Source: Brumicola pallidula DSM 14239 = ACAM 615
GTDB taxonomy: Bacteria > Pseudomonadota > Gammaproteobacteria > Enterobacterales > Alteromonadaceae
Direction: 5' to 3'
DNA length: 64,000 nt
Assembly (NCBI RefSeq): GCF_000428905.1
Contig: NZ_KE386814.1
Span: forward strand, 489,758 to 553,757
The notes beneath the pieces were generated by a model. The model was not told where the DNA came from. It saw only the letters and a list, made by a program, of their open reading frames with translations, and searched no databases. Below are positions 34,493 through 42,275 of the stretch, piece by piece. The translations under genes and the position numbers were made by a program. The first letter of the stretch is position 1. Each line of letters starts with the position of its first letter.

Positions 34493-35812
34493 ATGAAAAA
34501 AATTCTAATTTTACTTTTTAGCATCATTATTTTTATCGCCTTTTCGACGGCTATTTGGTTTTCGAAGTCAACGGTAATAAAAACATCGGGCGATATTTAT
34601 CATTCTATTCTTCTTCCCATTGGTTTTGACGGAGGCGGGATAAAATGGCGAGCTAATTTTTCAATACATGCAGAAAATCCCAACTTAGCTTCTTTACAAG
34701 GACCTATCGTTTATGTTGATAACAACGAATATGTAGCGCATTGGATTTGCGCAAGCGAAGTACAAGTCAAAACCAGTAAACCTGCATTCTCAATTGAATG
34801 CCAAGACCGTTCCTACTCTTATCAATTGCACACTGCATTGTTATCTGAAACCTTCGCCAAGGCAGAATATGCTATGCCTAATGACATTGCGGTAATAAGT
34901 GACTTAGAGGGTGATGCCGCATTTTTTAATGAATGGGCGCGCTTAGCCGGTGTGACCGATGAAAATGGTAACTGGGCTTTTGGCGATGGTCACTTAGTCA
35001 TCGCAGGCGATAGCGTGGATAGAGGGCGACAAGTATTTGACTTATTGTGGCATTTGTATCATCTGCAGCAACAAGCATTTGATGCTGGCGGGCGTGTGCA
35101 TATGCTAATTGGTAACCATGAACAATATGCATTTGTAAGCCAAATAAAAAGTGTCGAAACAGAGCACCTGTGGGCTGCATCACAAATAAGCAAAACCCAC
35201 GCCGGCTTAGCAGCTGTTTCGCCCTTAGGTTATGCTGACGTCTACAGTGAAAAAACAATTTTAGGGAAGTGGCTACTCGCTCAGCCCGTTGTCCTCAAAT
35301 TAGGTGATATTTTGTTTACTCACGGGGGCATCAGTCCGACCTTACTCGCCGCTGGTTTATCATTAACAGAGATTAACAACATGCATATTAGGGTCTTAAA
35401 AGCTTATGCAACAAAAGACGATGTAGTTGATGATGAATTTACATTAATGCATGGTAATGAATCGCCCACTCAATATCGAGGATATGTGCAAGCCGGAGAT
35501 GAATATCCATTAGCAAACGCTGAATTAATTCAACAAACGAAAGCACATTTTGATATTAAACGAATAGTCGTAGGTCACAACTCCATAGATAGTTTGACTG
35601 CTAGCTTCAATAACTCCGTATTTGTAGTAGATAACCTGCGTTCAAAACCCCAATCATTGTTTTTTGTAAACGGCGAACCTGAAATTAGAAACATAGGCGA
35701 AACGCGAATACGCTATAAAGACACCGCAATGAGTAGCCGCGAGTTTGACGTATTTAATCAGGATGATTGGCAAGCGTTTCTTGGTGTTTTTGGCAACAGG
35801 CCAAGAAATTAA
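34493..35812 (+). CDS. Membrane-anchored metallophosphoesterase (calcineurin-like)
   Basis: 439 aa. N-terminal membrane anchor (ILILLFSIIIFIAFSTAIWF) and a catalytic domain with the family blocks in order: DLEGD at about residue 135 (D-x-x-G/D block), GDSVDRG (GDxxDR), GNHEQ (GNHE), FTHGG (H-type metal ligand) and VVGHNSIDS (GH). It hydrolyses a phosphoester in the periplasm or at the membrane; substrate unknown. Start chosen at ATG 34493 because this precedes the anchor; a GTG at 34463 is possible. No operon partner is evident. Confidence 0.8.
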   Translation: MKKILILLFSIIIFIAFSTAIWFSKSTVIKTSGDIYHSILLPIGFDGGGIKWRANFSIHAENPNLASLQGPIVYVDNNEYVAHWICASEVQVKTSKPAFSIECQDRSYSYQLHTALLSETFAKAEYAMPNDIAVISDLEGDAAFFNEWARLAGVTDENGNWAFGDGHLVIAGDSVDRGRQVFDLLWHLYHLQQQAFDAGGRVHMLIGNHEQYAFVSQIKSVETEHLWAASQISKTHAGLAAVSPLGYADVYSEKTILGKWLLAQPVVLKLGDILFTHGGISPTLLAAGLSLTEINNMHIRVLKAYATKDDVVDDEFTLMHGNESPTQYRGYVQAGDEYPLANAELIQQTKAHFDIKRIVVGHNSIDSLTASFNNSVFVVDNLRSKPQSLFFVNGEPEIRNIGETRIRYKDTAMSSREFDVFNQDDWQAFLGVFGNRPRN

Positions 35813-35893
35813 CCAAAAGGTAAGTCCCCCCACGTCTACATTATCAACAATCAAAAAATAGCCTTCGTAAGTGAGGCTACACATTGTTACAAA

Positions 35894-35937
35894 CGCTGCA
35901 TCTTGATACGTTTTTTGTGTTTAATGAAAAATATACT
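35894..35937 (+). promoter_or_regulatory. Candidate promoter/operator shared by mipA paralogue 1
   Basis: Begins with CGCTG (35894) followed by the dyad-like CATC-TT-GATAC, and ends with a -10-like TATACT at 35932-35937, about 31 nt before the start codon. The same arrangement occurs upstream of mipA paralogue 2 at nearly identical spacing (38507-38550), including a common T/A-rich middle. No good -35 is present, which fits activator-dependent transcription by the OmpR-type regulator encoded nearby. Confidence 0.55.
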
Positions 35938-35968
35938 GCATGGGTATTCAACTAACTAGGAAGTAAAC

Positions 35969-36805
35969 ATGCAGTCTTCACACATAAAAAAATTATCACT
36001 TGTTGCGATGTTGTCAGTCGCTTTTTCACCATTTACTCACTCCGCAGATATTGCACGCGAATTGCGCAGCAATGCAGATAACAATAGCGTTCCTGAAAAT
36101 TTCTTTGAGATAGGCGTAAATGCAGAACTTGAAGTTGGCTCATCTTTCACTGACGACGATGGCAAAGGATCTGATTTGGGCATTAGCTTCAGTGGAAGTT
36201 ACAACTGGAATGATTTTTTCATCGATGTCGGGATGGAAACGTCCGAACCATTGGTCATAGGATATAACGCGTACAAAAGTGATAACTGGTCTTTTGACTT
36301 AATATTAGGCGTGACCGAAGGGGGTCTATCTAAAGACACCGACGATCGTTTTATCGGTATCATAAAAAGACAAAGTAGCACTATGTTGGGCGGACGCTTA
36401 ACTGGATATTTTGGAAAAAATATTTTGCAGGTATCCATTAAGCATGATGTCAGAGGCCGAAGTAAAGGTACGGTTGCATCAGCATTGTTAGGGCGCAATT
36501 GGCAAGTTAATGACTGGAATTTTCAGAGCTTAGCAGGGCTAACTGTGGCGGATGCTAAGTTCAACGATTATTACTTAGGTGTATCAAACGAAGAATCAAA
36601 CCAAACTAACTTTGCAGCATACGATGGCAAAGTCTCAGTACACTTTAATTCATCAGTCGGTGTTACTTACCCTATTTCAGAAAGTTGGGAGTTTCGAGCA
36701 GCGGCTCATGTAGGCTCAGATTTTGGATATAATGACAGCCCTTTGTTTAGCGAAAAGAGAGACTTTTATACGGGTATTAGTTCAAGTATTACCTACGAAT
36801 TTTAA
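35969..36805 (+). CDS. MipA/OmpV family outer-membrane protein, paralogue 1
   Basis: 278 aa. Signal peptide LSLVAMLSVAFSPFTHSAD, then a beta-barrel pattern of alternating hydrophobic strands ending with Phe (ITYEF), as required for BAM-dependent insertion. Sequence features such as IGYNAYKSDNWSFDLILGVTEG and RFIGIIKRQSSTMLGGRLTG fit the MipA/OmpV family. A second copy lies 1.8 kb downstream (about 65% similar by eye). Start ATG has AGGAAG 7 nt upstream. It precedes the S41 peptidase gene. Function in the family is unclear (murein-hydrolase scaffolding for MipA). Confidence 0.82.
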   Translation: MQSSHIKKLSLVAMLSVAFSPFTHSADIARELRSNADNNSVPENFFEIGVNAELEVGSSFTDDDGKGSDLGISFSGSYNWNDFFIDVGMETSEPLVIGYNAYKSDNWSFDLILGVTEGGLSKDTDDRFIGIIKRQSSTMLGGRLTGYFGKNILQVSIKHDVRGRSKGTVASALLGRNWQVNDWNFQSLAGLTVADAKFNDYYLGVSNEESNQTNFAAYDGKVSVHFNSSVGVTYPISESWEFRAAAHVGSDFGYNDSPLFSEKRDFYTGISSSITYEF

Positions 36806-36927
36806 GATGCTAAGCAAAATATAGCCCTTTTTCATTAACGTCACTTACTACTTTTCTAAATGATACCTCGAACAATTCGGGGGCATTTAGAAAACAAAAA
36901 AACACCTAAAATTACAGGAATATACCC

Positions 36928-38406
36928 ATGCGACATTCGCAATTTGCAAAATTAACCTGGTTCTCATGCATCACACTTAGTTTGATCCTAAGTGGCTGTA
37001 AAGATGATAATAATACACCGGATATCCCAGCTACCAGTGCTGATCCATTAGTTGGAATTTGGCAAGCACCCGCCTACGGGCAAGTGCTAGATATGCAAGC
37101 CGACAGCCATCAGTTATATCAGCTTACCTCCGTGTCTTGCCAAAGAATTGAATTTGACATGGCGCATGATAAATTAAAAAGCAGTATGCAGGTCAGTAAT
37201 GATAACAACTCTATTGTTAACACTTTTACCGGTGTCAAAAATCCTGGCATCGTGATGCACAAACAAAATAGCTTGCCCGATCTTTGTGTAAACGACTTAA
37301 CAGCAAACAAAGGCGAAGCCAATTATCAATTCGATGCGCAGCAAGATTTTGAAATATTTTGGCAAACCTTTAGTCAATACTATGCATTTTTTGACATTGA
37401 AGATGTAGATTGGGACGAAGTCTTTCAATTAGCTAATAACCAAATTAGCCCTCAGACCACTGAAGCTGAATTAGTTGATATATTGACTCAAATGGTGGAG
37501 CCCTTACAAGATTTTCATGTGGATGTGAACAACGAAGAATTAGATATCCAATTTTCGGTGCACAGAAAAGACAATCTATACGACATAGCGCTACAAGACT
37601 TTATGTTTACCCAGCAAGTTGAATTACCCTTTGAGCCGGAGCAAGAAGAGGCCTTTGAGATTTACTTTGAAAATGCTGAACAGCAATATCGTGAAGCCAT
37701 TGGCAGCCATTTTGTGATTGACTCGGATATTGAAACGGATGACAACGAAACTCTGTTTTGGGCAACATTTGAGAATAATATTGGTTATCTAAATGTGGAC
37801 ACTATGGACTTAAATGAAATTGGAGATAGCGATAATAGCGTGGAACAAAATAAAGCGCTGTTGGCTGAGACCTTGGATGAGGTGATGGAATACTTTGCTG
37901 ATGTAGACGGCGTCATTATTGATGTGCGATACAATCTTGGCGGAGATGATTTTGCGAGTACGATGATCGTCAGCCGCTTCATTGATAAATTTTTACATGT
38001 GTACAGTAAACAGGCGAGGCTGGGTGACAGTCGCACGCCCCTGCAACAAGTTATCATTGGCTCCCAAGGTAGTAGACAGTTTCTTGGACCTGTAGCAGTG
38101 ATGACGAGTGCATCCACCTCTAGTGCGGCTGAAACTTTTGCCATGAGCATGCGTCAACGAGCAAATACCACGTTAGTAGGCGAAGCAACTGCCGGTGGTT
38201 TCTCTGATGGACTTGATAAAGTACTACCCCATGGCACTGAATTTAGTTTGTCGAATGAATTTTACCTCACACCAGACAATGAAGAGTTTGAAGGCGTGGG
38301 AGTACCGGTGGATATTGAACAGGCATTTTTTACCTTAGAACAACGTGAACAAGGTATTGATTTAGGCTTGGAAAAAGCCGAGGCGTGGATTATGCAGCAG
38401 CAATAA
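36928..38406 (+). CDS. S41-family lipoprotein peptidase (C-terminal processing peptidase-like)
   Basis: 492 aa. Lipobox LILSGC near residue 24, followed by Lys/Asp (KDDN), so a lipoprotein. Central and C-terminal parts match tail-specific protease S41: DGVIIDVRYNLGGDDFAS, then TSASTSSAAETFAMSMRQRAN (nucleophile Ser in TSSAAE), VGEATAGGFSDGLDKVLPHG and the GVGVPVD. No PDZ domain is evident; the N-terminal 120 residues are lineage-specific. It sits between the two MipA/OmpV paralogues with intergenic gaps of about 120 and 170 bp. Substrates unknown. Confidence 0.8.
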   Translation: MRHSQFAKLTWFSCITLSLILSGCKDDNNTPDIPATSADPLVGIWQAPAYGQVLDMQADSHQLYQLTSVSCQRIEFDMAHDKLKSSMQVSNDNNSIVNTFTGVKNPGIVMHKQNSLPDLCVNDLTANKGEANYQFDAQQDFEIFWQTFSQYYAFFDIEDVDWDEVFQLANNQISPQTTEAELVDILTQMVEPLQDFHVDVNNEELDIQFSVHRKDNLYDIALQDFMFTQQVELPFEPEQEEAFEIYFENAEQQYREAIGSHFVIDSDIETDDNETLFWATFENNIGYLNVDTMDLNEIGDSDNSVEQNKALLAETLDEVMEYFADVDGVIIDVRYNLGGDDFASTMIVSRFIDKFLHVYSKQARLGDSRTPLQQVIIGSQGSRQFLGPVAVMTSASTSSAAETFAMSMRQRANTTLVGEATAGGFSDGLDKVLPHGTEFSLSNEFYLTPDNEEFEGVGVPVDIEQAFFTLEQREQGIDLGLEKAEAWIMQQQ

Positions 38407-38506
38407 TGAGTTTATTTAAAGCAAATATAATTAAATTATATAGTTGAAGCTTGGCAGTTATCACTCACATTGAATGATCTTATGCTACACTTTGTTTTGT
38501 TAAAGA

Positions 38507-38550
38507 CGCTGTATCTTGATACGTATCTAGTATTTAGTTAAACATATACT
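38507..38550 (+). promoter_or_regulatory. Candidate promoter/operator shared by mipA paralogue 2
   Basis: CGCTG (38507-38511) runs into a perfect dyad GTATC-TT-GATAC (38511-38522) and a -10-like TATACT at 38545-38550, 31 nt before the ATG at 38581. Matches the element upstream of the first paralogue at almost the same distances. Confidence 0.55.
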
Positions 38551-38580
38551 CTATGGGTGTTCAGAATTATGGAAGTTAAC

Positions 38581-39417
38581 ATGTTGTATTCCCCCATAAC
38601 TAAACTATCGCTGGTTGCGATAGTGTTAGTCGCGTTTTCATCCTTTACTCATTCAGCAGATATTGCCCACACATTGCGTGCCAACACCCAAGATAATAAT
38701 GATCCCGATAATTTTATAGAGATCGGCTTGGGTGCGTCGCTTGGCATTGGTTCATCTTTGATTGACGAGAAAGCCAAAGGCCTTGGCTTATTCATTAACC
38801 TAAGTTCTAGTTATAACTGGAATGGGTTCTTCATTGATTTAGGCTCAGAAACAGCCGAACCTCTGGTCATAGGATATAATCTTCACAACAGTGATAAGTG
38901 GTCTTTTGACTTGGTGTTAGGCACGACCGAAGGCGGAGTATCTGAAGACACAGACGATCGTTTTATCGGTATCATGAAAAGACAAAGTAGCACTATGGTG
39001 GGCGCACGTTTAACCGGATATTTTGGAAAAAACATTCTACAAGTATCACTCAAACGTGATGTCAGAGGCATCAGTGATGGTACAGTTGCCACGGCCTTGT
39101 TAGGACGTAATTGGCAATACAGGAATTGGAACTTCCACGGCTTGATAGGCTTAAATATATCAGATTCTAAGTTCAATGATTATTACCTAGGAGTGTCGGA
39201 AGAAGAGTCGGTAGTAACCGGTATCGAAAGCTACGATGGTAAAGCATCAATACACTTCAGCTCGTCTGTAGGAGTGACTTACCCACTGAGTGAAAACTGG
39301 ATTTACCGCGCGGATATTAGTGTTAGTTCAAACTTTGGACAAAATGATAGCACCTTGTTTGAGAAAAGAAGAAACTTTGACTCTGGTATCAGTACCAGCA
39401 TTAATTACGTTTTCTAG
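38581..39417 (+). CDS. MipA/OmpV family outer-membrane protein, paralogue 2
   Basis: 278 aa counted from the ATG at 38581, chosen because GGAAG sits 5 nt upstream exactly as in paralogue 1 and because the signal sequence (LSLVAIVLVAFSSFTHSAD) then begins properly. Long conserved blocks with paralogue 1: DTDDRFIGI, KRQSSTM, LTGYFGKNILQVS, SSVGVTYP. Ends NYVF with the C-terminal Phe of outer-membrane barrels. It continues into the DUF3019 gene with only 15 nt between the stop and its ATG. Duplication was followed by divergence mainly in the outer loops. Confidence 0.82.
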   Translation: MLYSPITKLSLVAIVLVAFSSFTHSADIAHTLRANTQDNNDPDNFIEIGLGASLGIGSSLIDEKAKGLGLFINLSSSYNWNGFFIDLGSETAEPLVIGYNLHNSDKWSFDLVLGTTEGGVSEDTDDRFIGIMKRQSSTMVGARLTGYFGKNILQVSLKRDVRGISDGTVATALLGRNWQYRNWNFHGLIGLNISDSKFNDYYLGVSEEESVVTGIESYDGKASIHFSSSVGVTYPLSENWIYRADISVSSNFGQNDSTLFEKRRNFDSGISTSINYVF

Positions 39418-39432
39418 TTGAGTATCCAGACG

Positions 39433-39855
39433 ATGAAACTCACCTATCAGAAATACTTACCAATATTATCTTTTAGTTTGTGTGTCACTGTCTGCTTATT
39501 TACGGGCAGTACGCATGCCCAAGGTAATAATGTAAAAGACAGTGAACTGGTCGGTATTCCTTTACGCTGCGTCGCCTTACGGCAAGGTCAAGTTTGCTAC
39601 CAAGAGGTCATCATTAAATGGCATCAGGCAGAAATGGGAAATTACTGCCTGGTGGAGTTATCCAGCCTGAACAATATAAAATGTTGGTCACAAGTAAACA
39701 CGGGCGAAGTTAATTTTGATTTTCAGTCTGATACTAGTTTAACTTATGGAATACGCAAAAAAGATGAACAGATTAATCTCTCCACAATCACTATTACCGT
39801 GTCTTGGGTGTTTCAATCCTCTAAGCGCCCAAAAGCCAGTTGGAAATTATTTTGA
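39433..39855 (+). CDS. DUF3019 family protein
   Basis: 140 aa from ATG 39433 (a TTG at 39418 gives five more residues). Signal peptide LPILSFSLCVTVCLFTGSTHA and a small beta-rich mature domain with three Cys (RCVALRQGQVCYQE and NYCLVEL/NIKCWS). DUF3019 proteins commonly precede a two-component pair with a MipA gene in gammaproteobacteria. Ends TGA at 39853-39855, overlapping the TTG start of the response regulator. Proposed periplasmic sensor partner; function not established. Confidence 0.75.
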   Translation: MKLTYQKYLPILSFSLCVTVCLFTGSTHAQGNNVKDSELVGIPLRCVALRQGQVCYQEVIIKWHQAEMGNYCLVELSSLNNIKCWSQVNTGEVNFDFQSDTSLTYGIRKKDEQINLSTITITVSWVFQSSKRPKASWKLF

Positions 39856-40571
39856 TTGAAGAGATTGAGCGCCAACATATTATGTTGGTCGAAGATGATA
39901 TGTCTCTGGCCGAATGGTTCAGCGACTATCTGACTGAACACGGTTATATGGTCACTTTAGTAAACCGTGGTGATGTCGCAGTTGAATTGATAAAAACAGA
40001 TAATCCTGACCTAGTAGTGTTAGATATTATGCTACCAGTAAAAGACGGCTTCGATGTGTGCCGAGAAGCTCGCGGCTTCTATCACGGACCGATCTTAATG
40101 ATGACTGCACGCGATCAAGAAATGGATGAAGTATTAGGCCTTGAATTAGGCGCCGATGACTACGTGACTAAACCCGTCAAACCCCGCGTATTGTTATCCC
40201 GAATAAAAGCCTTGTTACGGCGCTCAAATACCTCAAACGATAATGTAAGCGTCAGCGAAAATCACATACAATTTGGACAGTTTCATATAGATGCTCTGTC
40301 GCGCACGACAAAGTTAAACGGAAAGTCAGTTGCCATTTCGTCCAACGAATTTGATGTGCTGTGGCATTTAGCTAAATCAGCAGGTCAGGTGGTGAATCGT
40401 ACCGAACTTGTGCACCAACTCCGTGGTATTGATTACGATGGTTTTGACCGCAGCGTCGACATTACTATCTCTAGGCTGCGCAAGAAACTCGGCGATGATG
40501 CAAACAACCCATATCGAATAAAAACTATTTGGGGAAAAGGATATTTGTTAGTGGCAGATTCATGGTCGTAG
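39852..40571 (+). CDS. OmpR-family response regulator
   Basis: 239 aa from the TTG at 39852, which overlaps the DUF3019 stop (TTGA) and has GGAA 5-6 nt upstream; a TTG at 39840 is possible. Receiver domain: LVEDDMSLAEW, phosphoacceptor Asp58 in VVLDIMLPVKDG, conserved Thr in MMTARD and Lys in DYVTKPVKP. C-terminal winged HTH (trans_reg_C) with FDVLWHLAKSAGQVVNRTELV, DYDGFDRSVDITISRLRKKLGD and GKGYLLV. DNA-binding output of the sensor kinase that follows 31 nt downstream. Its likely targets are the two mipA promoters. Confidence 0.9.
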   Translation: MIEEIERQHIMLVEDDMSLAEWFSDYLTEHGYMVTLVNRGDVAVELIKTDNPDLVVLDIMLPVKDGFDVCREARGFYHGPILMMTARDQEMDEVLGLELGADDYVTKPVKPRVLLSRIKALLRRSNTSNDNVSVSENHIQFGQFHIDALSRTTKLNGKSVAISSNEFDVLWHLAKSAGQVVNRTELVHQLRGIDYDGFDRSVDITISRLRKKLGDDANNPYRIKTIWGKGYLLVADSWS

Positions 40572-40602
40572 CGTCTATTGAATTTTCACGTTTCGGTGAT
40601 CA

Positions 40603-41886
40603 ATGAAAAAACTTACACTTTCGCTCGTCGTTGCCATACTCACTGCCATCATTTTTTTAGGATGGGGTTTGGATACGTTTTTTAATGAATATCAAGAACA
40701 AAAAGGCGCTGATGAATTTAGTGCCTACAGAGAAATCATAACGCCACTGGCTAATACCTTAGATAAAAGTGACAAACTTGAACAATTTGTCACCACATGG
40801 CAAAAGCACAACCAGCAGAAACTCGAGCTTATCCCGCTAGCAGAGTTTCCCTTACCAGCGAGTCTTCGAGATAATTTCTATAAAGGCGAACCACTGGTTC
40901 TCGAATCAGAGAATGTCATTACCGTGAACCAGCTTTTGCCCTTACAGCAAAAAGTGTTAAGCCTGAGCATCTATCAACAAAGCAAGCAAGAAGACAACTT
41001 AGGATTACAAGTTGCCTTGACCACCGTGTTTTATGCGGGCATTTTATTGTGTGTATTTATATGGCTTTATCCCTTAATAAAACGATTACGACTGCTTAGA
41101 ATAACCGCTAAAACCTTTGGAGAAGGTGACTTTTCTAAACGTATTCATATTTCTTCTACCTCTTATATTGTTGATATTGAAAATGAATTTAATCGTATGG
41201 CAATAAAGATTGAAACCTTAATAGAAGACAATAAATTATTAAGTAATGCGGTGTCGCACGATCTACGCACGCCGCTGGCCAGACTGCGTTTTGGTATTGA
41301 AGCCTTAAGTGAAACCAATAAGCCTGAAGCTAAAGAAAAATATATTCAGCATCTAAACAGTGACATTGCTGAAATGGAAAAGCTTGTCGCAGTGTTACTC
41401 AACTACGCTCGGCTGGAACAAAGCATGGTTAGCGTGGCGCGTATACCGGTGAATTTGAATTCACTAGTCGAAGAATGTATTCATTTTAATCAGTCAATGC
41501 ATACTAGTAAGCTCAAAAATACCGATTTTAGCCTTCAAGCCAAACAGCCAATCATCAAGGGCGATATTCATTTTTTAAGTATGTTAATTAATAATCTACT
41601 TAATAATGCGCAGCAATACGCCAAACAAAATATCCTTGTCAGCACACAAAATATCGATGGATTTGTGTATTTAACTATTTGTGATGACGGTCCGGGGATA
41701 GTTCCTGAAAAACGTATTGAATTATTCAGTCCCTTCACCAGAGGGCAAAATACCGCTGAGCAAACGGGTTATGGAATGGGTTTGGCTATAGTGGCAAGAA
41801 TAGCCGCTTGGCATAGAGCTGAGGTCAGTATTGGTGAATCGGAAAAACTAGGCGGAGCTAAGTTAATAGTAAAATTTGAAAGGTAA
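40603..41886 (+). CDS. Sensor histidine kinase
   Basis: 427 aa inner-membrane sensor. TM1 near residues 5-24, a periplasmic domain of about 115 residues, and TM2 around VFYAGILLCVFIWLYPL, then HAMP. The dimerisation H-box has His219 in VSHDLRTPLARLRF. The ATPase has the N box LLNNLLNNA, G1 DDGPGIVPE, F box, and G2 YGMGLAIV. The periplasmic domain is a novel sensor of unknown ligand. It partners the OmpR-type regulator directly upstream; DUF3019 may present the signal. Confidence 0.9.
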   Translation: MKKLTLSLVVAILTAIIFLGWGLDTFFNEYQEQKGADEFSAYREIITPLANTLDKSDKLEQFVTTWQKHNQQKLELIPLAEFPLPASLRDNFYKGEPLVLESENVITVNQLLPLQQKVLSLSIYQQSKQEDNLGLQVALTTVFYAGILLCVFIWLYPLIKRLRLLRITAKTFGEGDFSKRIHISSTSYIVDIENEFNRMAIKIETLIEDNKLLSNAVSHDLRTPLARLRFGIEALSETNKPEAKEKYIQHLNSDIAEMEKLVAVLLNYARLEQSMVSVARIPVNLNSLVEECIHFNQSMHTSKLKNTDFSLQAKQPIIKGDIHFLSMLINNLLNNAQQYAKQNILVSTQNIDGFVYLTICDDGPGIVPEKRIELFSPFTRGQNTAEQTGYGMGLAIVARIAAWHRAEVSIGESEKLGGAKLIVKFER

Positions 41887-41967
41887 ATAAACGTCAATCA
41901 ATGTTTGCCTTAACCGCCTGACGAGTATCATCTATTATAACCGAATAACAGGATAAGACCCTCAAGC

Positions 41968-42234
41968 TTAATGCAGCGCATCGACCACCGCATTAAAGAA
42001 ATGATTTTCACGTATGTATAAGCCAGAAGCAGTAATTACTGGGGGAGCAAGAGAGTGAGCTGTTGACGTCTTCATTATCGACTGGTTCGAAGACTGTGCA
42101 TACGCAGCCCCAGAGCTCATAACCATAGACATAGCCATAACCATAACTAGAAGCATCCAGAGCAGTAACAACAACGCACCCGTAAAAAAACTATGTTTCA
42201 AGTTCTTGTTCCCAATTTTCGATTTGAATACCAA
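41968..42234 (-). CDS. Small possible secreted protein, uncertain
   Basis: 88 aa with a basic N-terminus, long hydrophobic segment (GALLLLLWMLLVMVMAMSMVM) and SGAAYAQ, a plausible signal-peptidase site. The remaining about 45 residues are not recognised. The start is TTG with no obvious RBS, and the coding DNA is low-complexity (CCATAA-type repeats). It lies 42 bp downstream of the metalloprotease end, on the same strand. I give it limited support; it may be chance. The rest of 41887-42275 holds nothing clear. Confidence 0.35.
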   Translation of the reverse strand: MVFKSKIGNKNLKHSFFTGALLLLLWMLLVMVMAMSMVMSSGAAYAQSSNQSIMKTSTAHSLAPPVITASGLYIRENHFFNAVVDALH

Positions 42235-42275
42235 TATAAATCAAAAAGAGCGCAATCAGCAAATTTAAAAGGGGC

